Shown here: positions 19,335-26,344 of the stretch, piece after piece
Numbering within the stretch: the first letter of the stretch is position 1
How the letters are laid out: every line of letters begins with the position of its first letter
Origin: JAUIIK01 sp963709995
Lineage (GTDB): Bacteria > Chloroflexota > Chloroflexia > Thermomicrobiales > CFX8
NCBI GenBank assembly: GCA_963709995.1
Contig: CAVPYN010000003.1
Coordinates: 1 to 64,000 of the forward strand
Direction: 5' to 3'
Length of the DNA stretch: 64,000 nt
Program-made: the position numbers and the translations under genes
Notes under the pieces: generated by a model
What the model saw: the letters and a program-made list of their open reading frames with translations, nothing else
What the model was told of the DNA's origin: nothing
The model's database searches: none

Positions 19335-21308
19335 ATGAAAGCCATCGTGCTCACCGAATATGGTCCGCCGGAAGTGCTCAGACTTCGGAACATCAGAAAG
19401 CCAATCCCCAAAGCGGGCGAAGTGCTGATCCGGGTGCATGCGGCGACGGTCCACACCGGAGACGCCGAGATCAGGCGCTTCGACATCATGCCGTTCTTCT
19501 GGGTCCCGTTGCGACTCCTCATCGGCATTAGAGAGCCGCGCGGGGTCCGAATTCTCGGGCAGGAAGTCGCCGGGGAGGTCGAAGCGGTTGGCGCGGGCGT
19601 GACGCGCTTCAAGGCCGGCGATCAGATCATCGCCTCAACCGGCCTCGGGATGGGTGGATACGCCGAGTACGTCTGTCTCCCGGAGAGGCGGACGATGGCA
19701 ATCAAGCCACCAGGTATCTCCTACGAGGAAGCGGCGGCAATCCCTGTCGGTGGCCTGAACGCATTGCATTTCCTGCGGGAAGCGGATGTCCAGCCCGGTC
19801 AGAATGTCCTGATCTACGGCTCGACGGGCAGCATCGGGACCTGCGCGGTGCAACTGGCCAAGCACTTCGGAGCGGAAGTCACCGCCGTCTGTAGCACCGG
19901 GAAAATCGATCTGGTCAAATCGCTCGGCGCCGACCACGTCATCGACTATACGCAAGAGGATTTCAGCGAACAGGGTCGCTCTTATGACGTCTTCTTCGAC
20001 ACGATCGGGAAGAGTTCGTACTCGAAGGCAATCAGCGTGGTGCGGGAGGGTGGCGCCTACATCCAGGCGAACCCGAGCGCGTCGGACATGGCGCGAGGTC
20101 CTATCTCATCTCGTCGGGAGAACAAGCGGGTGATCGTGCGGTTCGCGGGCGAAAGCTCCGAGGACCTTGCATACCTGACGCAGCTGGTCGAGGCTGGCAC
20201 ACTGCAGACGATCATCGACCGTAGCTATCCACTGGAACAAACGGTTGCGGCCCATCACTACGTCGAGGAGGGGCACAAGGCGGGCAACGTCGTCCTCACC
20301 ATGGACCACTCGAATGAGACCAACGGAAGAGATACCACCATGAGAGCAGCTGCCCACAGAGAGTATGGGCCGCCCGAAGTGCTCAAGTTCGGGCAACTCG
20401 AGATACCCACGCCCAAAGACAATGAGGTCTTGATAAGGGTCCACGCGACAACGGTAACGGCGGCGGATTACCGCCTGCGCGGCTCCAATTTCCCGCGTAT
20501 GTTCTGGCTGCCAGCGCGGATTGGATTTGGTCTCCGAGGGCCAAGAAAGAGAATTCCCGGCAGCGAGTTCTCCGGCATCGTCGAAACAATTGGGGCGGAC
20601 GTCACCCGCTTTGAAGTGGGCGACGAGGTCTTCGGGAGCGCCCGAACCGGCACCTATGTCGACTACATCTGTATGTCGGAAGATGCTACGGTCACAGCCA
20701 AGCCCGCCAACCTGACCTTCGAGGAGGCCGCGGCCGTGCCCTTCGGAGGCTTCACCGCGCTCTACTTCCTGAAAGATATCGGCAACATTAAGAGCGGCCA
20801 CGATGTGCTGATCTATGGCGCATCTGGCGGGGTCGGTACCGCCGCGGTGCAGGTCGCGAAGTACTACGGGGCGAACGTCACCGGCGTCTGCAGCACCGCA
20901 AATCTCGATCTGGTGCGCTCGGTCGGAGCCGATCAGGTCATCGATTACACCCGGGAGGATTACACCGAGAACGGTCAGACCTATGACTTGATCTTCGAAA
21001 CCGTCGGCAAGTCGTCAGTTTCGCGCGGCAAGCAGTCGCTCAAGGAGGGCGGTATCTATCTTGCCGCTGGCATTGGACCCGCCGAGATTGGTCAGATGCT
21101 CCTGACGAAGGTGAGCGGTAACAAGAAGGTCGTCGGTTCGGTCGCTACCGGCAACCTTGAAAAACTCGAAACCCTCAAAGAGATCATCGAGGAGGGTAAG
21201 TACCGTCCCCCGATCGACCGAACCTATCCACTGGAAGAAGCCGCCGAAGCCCACCGCTACGCCGAGCAGGGCCACAAGAAGGGCAACGTCGTCATCACTA
21301 TGACGTAG
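19335..21308 (+). CDS. Tandem-fused NAD(P)-dependent medium-chain oxidoreductase (two quinone-oxidoreductase-like units)
   Basis: The reading frame codes for two complete zinc-free MDR/quinone oxidoreductase units in 657 residues. Unit 1 (about 1-330) begins MKAIVLTEYGPPEVLRLRNI and has the nucleotide loop LIYGSTGSIGTCAVQLAKHF. Unit 2 (about 337-657) begins MRAAAHREYGPPEVLKFGQL and has LIYGASGGVGTAAVQVAKYY. Both have a GADxVIDYTxED segment and end in KxGNVVxTM. Neither has the structural zinc cysteines. They resemble each other throughout, so they arose by duplication. The linker (about 15 residues) contains GGAAGAG followed by an in-frame ATG at 20340, which looks like the start of a separate gene, so the fusion may come from a lost stop codon. 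Substrate is probably a small enone or quinone; not determined. Confidence 0.82.
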   Translation: MKAIVLTEYGPPEVLRLRNIRKPIPKAGEVLIRVHAATVHTGDAEIRRFDIMPFFWVPLRLLIGIREPRGVRILGQEVAGEVEAVGAGVTRFKAGDQIIASTGLGMGGYAEYVCLPERRTMAIKPPGISYEEAAAIPVGGLNALHFLREADVQPGQNVLIYGSTGSIGTCAVQLAKHFGAEVTAVCSTGKIDLVKSLGADHVIDYTQEDFSEQGRSYDVFFDTIGKSSYSKAISVVREGGAYIQANPSASDMARGPISSRRENKRVIVRFAGESSEDLAYLTQLVEAGTLQTIIDRSYPLEQTVAAHHYVEEGHKAGNVVLTMDHSNETNGRDTTMRAAAHREYGPPEVLKFGQLEIPTPKDNEVLIRVHATTVTAADYRLRGSNFPRMFWLPARIGFGLRGPRKRIPGSEFSGIVETIGADVTRFEVGDEVFGSARTGTYVDYICMSEDATVTAKPANLTFEEAAAVPFGGFTALYFLKDIGNIKSGHDVLIYGASGGVGTAAVQVAKYYGANVTGVCSTANLDLVRSVGADQVIDYTREDYTENGQTYDLIFETVGKSSVSRGKQSLKEGGIYLAAGIGPAEIGQMLLTKVSGNKKVVGSVATGNLEKLETLKEIIEEGKYRPPIDRTYPLEEAAEAHRYAEQGHKKGNVVITMT

Positions 21309-21318
21309 ACAGTGAGTG

Positions 21319-21960
21319 TCAATACGTGAGGTTGTGCTCAAGCATGATGCGATTGATCGTTGGGCGGAGCGATGGCGAGTCGAGTCGCAGTGTGTCACGT
21401 TCATCGCATTGCAACGCATCCCTCGCACGTTCATAGAGCGTCACCGCCGGACCGTCATTGTGGGCATTTGCGTAGATAAGGCCGTCCAGTTCGCCGAACT
21501 CGTCCGTCATCCCATAGAAGTACTGCGACCACGGCTGAGAAAGTGCGTGCTCGCATTTGGCAATGGCAGAAACGGTCCCGGCCCGCATTGCCCCGCTGCC
21601 ACGAAGGTCAAGGATTCTGAGAGATCGAGTAGTCTCCACAAATGCGATCCGCAACTCTTCGAATGCCACTAGGCCGGTATCTCCGAAGATCTCGACGATG
21701 CAACTAGCCAGTGATGCTTGATGATCCGAATCCCAAGCCGCGTAGTAGCCGGCGCGATCTGGATCGTCAGAAGGAAGCCGGTCGGGGCCACTGCCTCGAT
21801 GATGATCAAACCGTAATCGTGGCCCGTTTGATCTAAAGGTCAGGGCTGTTGTGTTCCAACGCGTCGGATCGTAGATCCGAACGAGCGTTGATGCGACGGG
21901 AACTTCAGTAATCTGTGGATTGGGTGGGCGAGTTGGAGGTGGCGGATTGATGACTACCAC
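21319..21960 (-). CDS. RES-domain toxin (NAD+-degrading family)
   Basis: RES-domain proteins are toxins that cleave or modify NAD+ or ADP-ribosylate targets, and they are neutralised by an adjacent Xre/MbcA-type protein. The core reads LVRIYDPTRW ... RLRFDHH, then GYYAAWDSDHQASLASCIVE with the conserved Glu, IFGDTGLVAF, and SQPWSQYFYG with the conserved Ser, giving the Arg-Glu-Ser set that names the family. I place the start at GTG 21960, two bases after the antitoxin stop and 12 bases after GAGGAG; an ATG at 22005 gives a longer form overlapping the antitoxin. The C-terminal part (YERARDALQ) is helical. Its upstream neighbour is the matching antitoxin. Confidence 0.8.
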   Translation of the reverse strand: MVVINPPPPTRPPNPQITEVPVASTLVRIYDPTRWNTTALTFRSNGPRLRFDHHRGSGPDRLPSDDPDRAGYYAAWDSDHQASLASCIVEIFGDTGLVAFEELRIAFVETTRSLRILDLRGSGAMRAGTVSAIAKCEHALSQPWSQYFYGMTDEFGELDGLIYANAHNDGPAVTLYERARDALQCDERDTLRLDSPSLRPTINRIMLEHNLTY

Positions 21961-21961
21961 G

Positions 21962-22570
21962 TCAAGCGACGCCAACTCCTCGCGCCTGCCTTGCCACTCG
22001 GGCAATCTGCCCGTCTCTGAGGAGATCGAGTGGGGAATGACCGTCGAACATCTCGTTCGGCCGTGTTAGCCAGCCGATCCTGGCAAGGGGTGAAACATCC
22101 AGCGCCCGGATCACGTCTCGCAAGCCGGCTATGACGCCATTAGGACCTTCGGGATCGAACTGCCAGCCAGGGAAGCGCAATGCACCACGGTCCATGACTG
22201 CCAGCAGAGTGCCCGCTTTAACTCTGTCGTGCGGTGTCTGGCGGGTGGTGTTGAGCAGCTTCGCGACCTGCGGGGCGGTCAACGAACCCGCCAGCAATTC
22301 CCGGCGGCGCTCAAAGGAGCGCATGAGGAGTTCGAGCTCATCCTCAACACGCTGAGATTGTGGGATAGGTCTGGCGATCGAGGAGGCGATGCCAGACTCT
22401 TCCGACGCCTCGGGTTTCTCGAGCGCCTGGAGGATACTTTCGAGGACGTTTGCGAGCTCATCGTCGGGCAGCGCGTTGAGCCGTTCTTCCAATCGCTCGA
22501 TCTTGGATTGGATCGCTGGACGGCGTGCTCCGAATTCGCGAGTTGCTGAGATGTGCAGAACTGGTTCCAT
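21962..22570 (-). CDS. Antitoxin partner of the RES toxin, Xre/MbcA/ParS-like C-terminus
   Basis: This 202-residue protein has a charged helical N-terminal half (SKIERLEERLNALPDDELAN) with no match I recognise. A small helix-turn-helix follows (LTAPQVAKLLNTTRQTPHDR), then a C-terminal domain ending VSPLARIGWLTRPNEMFDGH-SPLDLLRDGQIARVARQARG. The last part, with xSPLxLLRxGxxxxV, is the toxin-binding module typical of RES partners. ATG 22570 is preceded by GGGGAGG six bases upstream. A consensus-like promoter (22595-22623) with a short dyad covers the transcript start. Toxin and antitoxin are adjacent and co-directional, antitoxin first. The long N-terminal half is unusual for these antitoxins. 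Confidence 0.72.
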   Translation of the reverse strand: MEPVLHISATREFGARRPAIQSKIERLEERLNALPDDELANVLESILQALEKPEASEESGIASSIARPIPQSQRVEDELELLMRSFERRRELLAGSLTAPQVAKLLNTTRQTPHDRVKAGTLLAVMDRGALRFPGWQFDPEGPNGVIAGLRDVIRALDVSPLARIGWLTRPNEMFDGHSPLDLLRDGQIARVARQARGVGVA

Positions 22571-22582
22571 TGCCAGCCTCCC

Positions 22583-22623
22583 CACTCTGGAGTGATTCTG
22601 TGCTCTTCAGTAAGAGATGTCAA
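22583..22623 (-). promoter_or_regulatory. Promoter and short dyad of the RES toxin-antitoxin operon
   Basis: On the minus strand TTGACA (22623-22618) and CAGAAT (22600-22595) are separated by exactly 17 bases. The dyad CACTC-CA-GAGTG (22594-22583) overlaps the expected transcript start, and a CTCTT / AAGAG pair lies in the spacer. This fits the autorepression usual for toxin-antitoxin operons. Confidence 0.55.
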
Positions 22624-22800
22624 GCTGCGAGCGAGCGTTGGGCTAGTGGACACTCCTATCCCGCCGGAACCACCGGCAACAAGTCGCGAAATGGGCCGTT
22701 GGCGTCGAGGTGGGCGTGGCGGCCGAAAAGAAACACGATGAGTCGGCCCTACTTCTCAGGTCAAAGCGAGATCAACGTGGCAGGATTCTAAGAGGCGGGC

Positions 22801-23637
22801 TCAGGCGACGTATCCCCAGACGGTAAAATAGGTGAAGCCTGCGAAGTACTCGCCCGAATCTCCACTCGATTCGGCACTGCTGATGAATTCCGCTGCCTCC
22901 TCTGAGGTCAGGACGCCGTTGTTCGATAGATTCTCTATGAACATGCGATTGCCCATGCGCTCCATACCAATCTCAGCGTCATAAGTAACAACGACATCAG
23001 TCCGAACTTCGATGTCGGTCAGACCAGCGCGTTTCAGGATGCGATGAAGTTCACTCCCAGCCCGTCCGTTCGGAACGCCATCTACCGCGCTCGTGACAAA
23101 CCGGCGCAATACTGACGGGTCTACACCTTCAACATCCCAGAACACGGTCTCCAGATCGGCGTCGGTCACGACCACCAGGCCGCCGGACTTGGTTACTCGT
23201 ACAAGCTCTTTGGCTGCCTGGTCCATGTCCTGCAGATACATAAAGACTCGTTCTGAGCGCACCGCATCGAACTGTCCATCTTGAAAGGGGAGATGTTGCG
23301 CATCCGCAACCTGAAACATGGCGTCGACACCGCGATCCTCAGCGCGTTTGTGCGCGATCTGGATCATGATCTCGCTTAGATCTACTCCGTGAATCTTGGC
23401 GCTGGCTCGTGATCTAGCCGCGAGATCAATGCAGAACGTCCCTGTACCGCTTCCAACATCTAGCGACTGAACAATGCCTTCGCGTTCGAAAAGATCCATC
23501 GTGAACGTGCGATAGGCTTGAATCTCCTTGAATCCGTCGAGCAGATCGAGAAAGCGGATGAAGAAAGCGGACTGCTCGTCCAGGTCGTCGACCCCCTCAA
23601 AACCTCTGATGGCGTGCGCTTCGGAACCCTTGGACAT
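22801..23637 (-). CDS. Class I SAM-dependent methyltransferase
   Basis: This 278-residue Rossmann-fold methyltransferase has motif I VQSLDVGSGTGTFCIDLAAR (about 57-76), the acidic end of strand 2 IHGVDLSEIMIQIAHKRA, motif II FQVADAQHLPFQDGQFDAVR, and the post-II strand KSGGLVVVTDADLETVFWDV. The pattern is like the UbiE/Methyltransf_11 group acting on small molecules; the substrate is not predictable. GGAGG is six bases before ATG 23637. Upstream lies a perfect 32-bp palindrome over the -10 box, so the gene is probably tightly regulated by an unlinked repressor. That argues for an inducible detoxification or secondary-metabolism role (inference). Confidence 0.85.
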   Translation of the reverse strand: MSKGSEAHAIRGFEGVDDLDEQSAFFIRFLDLLDGFKEIQAYRTFTMDLFEREGIVQSLDVGSGTGTFCIDLAARSRASAKIHGVDLSEIMIQIAHKRAEDRGVDAMFQVADAQHLPFQDGQFDAVRSERVFMYLQDMDQAAKELVRVTKSGGLVVVTDADLETVFWDVEGVDPSVLRRFVTSAVDGVPNGRAGSELHRILKRAGLTDIEVRTDVVVTYDAEIGMERMGNRMFIENLSNNGVLTSEEAAEFISSAESSGDSGEYFAGFTYFTVWGYVA

Positions 23638-23660
23638 CGTCAGCCTCCGCAGCCGATGAA

Positions 23661-23709
23661 TTGAGCGATAGTATGGCCATACTATCGCTCAACATTGTGG
23701 TCATGTCAA
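23661..23709 (-). promoter_or_regulatory. Promoter with perfect 32-bp palindromic operator
   Basis: TTGACA (minus strand, 23709-23704) and GATAGT (23686-23681) are 17 bases apart. The -10 box lies inside a perfect palindrome at 23661-23692 whose left arm is TTGAGCGATAGTATGG. The predicted transcript start also falls within it, 24 bases or more before the methyltransferase ATG. A protein bound here would block RNA polymerase. Confidence 0.7.
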
Positions 23710-23721
23710 TTCTGGGTCGCT

Positions 23722-23751
23722 AACGTGCTCGTATTTTCAATACAGCACGTT
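23722..23751. repeat. Second, imperfect inverted repeat upstream of the methyltransferase promoter
   Basis: The arms AACGTGC-GTATT and AATAC-GCACGTT are complementary except for one extra base, with a 3-base loop. It lies just upstream of the -35 box. It could be a second protein site or the end of a transcript from the other side. Confidence 0.45.
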
Positions 23752-23820
23752 GACGGGGGATAAAAGCTGTAGGTGGGAAATCGAGGCGCGTCAGCCGCCT
23801 ATTCCACACTCGCTCTTGGC

Positions 23821-24213
23821 TTACCCTTGAGGGGTGATGACGTCGTCAATCGCGCCTTCCGCGTTGTGTAGGACGATATCTGATCCGTGGTTTAGGGCAA
23901 TCGAACGTGCTTCGTCAAGCGCATCCTCTTTTGTCGGCAACAACTTAGTGGCTTTTTCGCTGCCGGCCGCACGCACCGCCCATTTACCCTCGTGGGGAAC
24001 GACGTGCTGGTTGGGCGCCTTCGGATCTTCGGCCCACACCTCGATATTCCGCCGCTGGGCCCAATCTTTGGCCTGCGCGGTGGCAATGCTGATTGCCCGC
24101 CCTTCTCCATATCCATCGTCGACCAGGGCATTGGCGATTTCGATTGCCTTTTCTCGAACGTTCTCGTTGAGATTCTGGAGCGAATCTGGATAGTCGTTGG
24201 TTGTCCAGGGCAT
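23821..24213 (-). CDS. Small protein with C-terminal DUF2188-like domain
   Basis: This 130-residue cytoplasmic protein has two parts. The N-terminal half (MPWTTNDYPDSLQNLNENVR, then AIEIANALVDDGYGEGRAIS) resembles a stretch often seen in short stress-related hypothetical proteins. The C-terminal half (HVVPHEGKWAVRAAGSEKAT ... EALDEARSIALNHGSDIVLH) has the DUF2188 pattern: a beta-strand W-x-V, then a helix, then a final strand. Function is unknown. ATG 24213 has GGGAG 9-10 bases upstream; the longer frame from 24420 has none. It stands alone between a methyltransferase and a hydrolase gene. Confidence 0.7.
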   Translation of the reverse strand: MPWTTNDYPDSLQNLNENVREKAIEIANALVDDGYGEGRAISIATAQAKDWAQRRNIEVWAEDPKAPNQHVVPHEGKWAVRAAGSEKATKLLPTKEDALDEARSIALNHGSDIVLHNAEGAIDDVITPQG

Positions 24214-24346
24214 AGTGCGTTTCTCCCATCGATCTCTACATCTGTCAGACCGCCAAATGCCCTTGGTATTCGCCGACTTAGGTAACAGGACGTTACGAGA
24301 AAACTCTAGCGTATCACGTGTCTTGGACGGGCCCGCCCATCGAGAT

Positions 24347-26266
24347 CTATCGATCAGGCACAACCGGCAACACGACGTGCGAGGGATGGTCCTGGTCCGA
24401 ATAGACGGTGTTGTGAGCAACAGCGTGGTGGGTGTGGCGGCCCATCGGTTCGCCGGTGTTGGGGTTGAGGTCGAAGCGGGGGAAATTGCTGGAGGAGATG
24501 TCGAGGCGGATGCGGTGGCCGGGTTTGAAGAGGTTGCTGGTTGGCGGCAGATCGATCTGGACCTGGTAGATCTCGCCGGGCGTCATCAATTCCTCGCGTT
24601 CGAAGCCTTGACGGTAGCGGCAGCGGATGATCGAGTCGCAGAGGTTCATGTGGTAGCCGCCGGGGTAGTCCTCGTTCGGCGGATGGACGTCGAGCAGCTT
24701 GGCGGTGAAGTCGGTGTCGGGCGCGGAGGAAGAGATCCAGAGTTTCACCGTGATCGGGCCGGTCAGCTCTATGGCTTCATCCAGCGGCGGTGTCTGGAAG
24801 ACGAGCACGTCCGGCCGGGCCGCCAACGGCAGATAGGGCGGCTCCGCGCCGATGATGTCGGGCGCTCCCTGCTGGTGGGTCGGGCCGTCGAGGACGATGC
24901 TCCGCATCCGGGCGCGGGGCGTCGTCAGCTTCGGATCCATCCCCTCGGGCAACGGCACGAGTTCGTAGAAGCCGGTCACCGCGCCGCCGATCGTTGGGAC
25001 TGGATGATCCGGGTTGTAGGTGAATCTGGCCGGTTCGGCTTCGGCGGGAGGTTCGTCGGGCGAGAGCAGGTAGCCGGGCTGGAGATAGTAGGGCGTGAAC
25101 TGCGTTCGGGCCAGTGGCCACTCCTGCTCGGTGCGCCATTGGCCGCCGTGGTTCATCTTCCCGGCTACGGTCTTGTGGCCATCGGCGCCGCCCATGACGA
25201 AGATCCGCACCGTCGGCTCGTCCTCGACGCCGTTCTCGATGCCCTTCAGCCAGCGATCGAACCAGCGCAACAGTTCCTGGTCGTAGCGCGGCAAGCCCCA
25301 GTTGGCACCGGGGCCGAAATCGACGTCGCCGACTGACGTGCCGCCAGCGCGGAGACTCGGGTGTGCCCAGGGACCCATGAGCAGTCTTTGTGGTGTGGTG
25401 TTCTGCGCGCTCATCCGGGTGAAATAGGTGGTGGTCGCCGAAGCGAAGGGGTCGAACCATCCGCCGCTGAAAGTCGCCGGAATGTCGGCGTGGCGGTCGA
25501 AGTAGCGCTCCTGGTCGGCGGATTCCTGCGCCCAGAACTCGTCGTATTCGCCACGATAGTAGTAGTCGAAGAGGATGTTTTCGAGATTCGGGACGACTCG
25601 TAATGGTGTGTGTCTCGGCTTGAAGGGTGTCGCTTTGACGAGCTCGCCCAGATTCTCCATCGCCTCGAAGATGAGCGTTTTCCCGGTTGGATCGTCGCGG
25701 ATCTCCTGGGAGTCGTGGGCATGGAGGAAGAGCGCCCCGAACATGTGCAGCGCCATCGCGCCACCCTCGCGACTCATGTGGGCATGGATGTTCGTCGGCG
25801 CGACGTCCGGCCAGATAGCAGTCAGGTGAGCCGGGCGGTGGAGCGCGGCGATCTGCTGGACGATACCGCCGTGGGAGCTGCCGGTCATCCCGACCTTGCC
25901 GTTTGACCAGGGCTGGGCTGCGATCCACTCTATCGTGTCGTGGCCGTCGGGTCCTTCGGTCGGGTTCACGGTATGAAAGTATTGACCTGTGCCTTCCGAT
26001 TGATGCCTGCCTCTCAGATCCTGAAGCAGGACGACGTAGCCACCTGGGGTGAAGAAGTTGGCAACGGGATCGACCCAGAGCCAATCGGCTGTCTTGTCAT
26101 ACGAAGTGCGCCCGAGAATGGCCGGCAATGGACCGGCGATGCGCTCGCCATCGACCGCCGGATAGTAGATGTCCGTCGCAAGCCGCACGCCGTCCCGCAT
26201 CGGGATCATCACATCTTTCGCGATCACGATGCCATACGCTGGATCGGCGCTATGCTGGTCGGACAT
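24347..26266 (-). CDS. CocE/NonD-family X-Pro dipeptidyl-peptidase-like hydrolase
   Basis: This serine hydrolase has 639 residues. The alpha/beta-hydrolase core starts with DVMIPMRDGVRLATDIYYPA and has the nucleophile elbow VGMTGSSHGGIVQQIAAL. A helical cap follows (from about 160), then DIPATFSGGWFDPFA with the likely acid, and RLLMGPWAHPSLRAGG with the catalytic His. The C-terminal jelly-roll domain carries KLWISSSAPDTDFTAKLLDV and LFKPGHRIRLDISSSNFPRF, the typical PepX_C signature. Family members are cocaine esterase, glutaryl acylases and X-Pro peptidases; the substrate here is open. No signal peptide. ATG 26266 has GGAGGG upstream; the longer frame is rejected. Confidence 0.9.
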   Translation of the reverse strand: MSDQHSADPAYGIVIAKDVMIPMRDGVRLATDIYYPAVDGERIAGPLPAILGRTSYDKTADWLWVDPVANFFTPGGYVVLLQDLRGRHQSEGTGQYFHTVNPTEGPDGHDTIEWIAAQPWSNGKVGMTGSSHGGIVQQIAALHRPAHLTAIWPDVAPTNIHAHMSREGGAMALHMFGALFLHAHDSQEIRDDPTGKTLIFEAMENLGELVKATPFKPRHTPLRVVPNLENILFDYYYRGEYDEFWAQESADQERYFDRHADIPATFSGGWFDPFASATTTYFTRMSAQNTTPQRLLMGPWAHPSLRAGGTSVGDVDFGPGANWGLPRYDQELLRWFDRWLKGIENGVEDEPTVRIFVMGGADGHKTVAGKMNHGGQWRTEQEWPLARTQFTPYYLQPGYLLSPDEPPAEAEPARFTYNPDHPVPTIGGAVTGFYELVPLPEGMDPKLTTPRARMRSIVLDGPTHQQGAPDIIGAEPPYLPLAARPDVLVFQTPPLDEAIELTGPITVKLWISSSAPDTDFTAKLLDVHPPNEDYPGGYHMNLCDSIIRCRYRQGFEREELMTPGEIYQVQIDLPPTSNLFKPGHRIRLDISSSNFPRFDLNPNTGEPMGRHTHHAVAHNTVYSDQDHPSHVVLPVVPDR

Positions 26267-26344
26267 CGTTCCCTCCCTGGTTGGGGCTGGTCCCATCGTG
26301 GATGAACTGGCCACTTCGCGGAACGTAGCATAGCTGGAGGCTAG

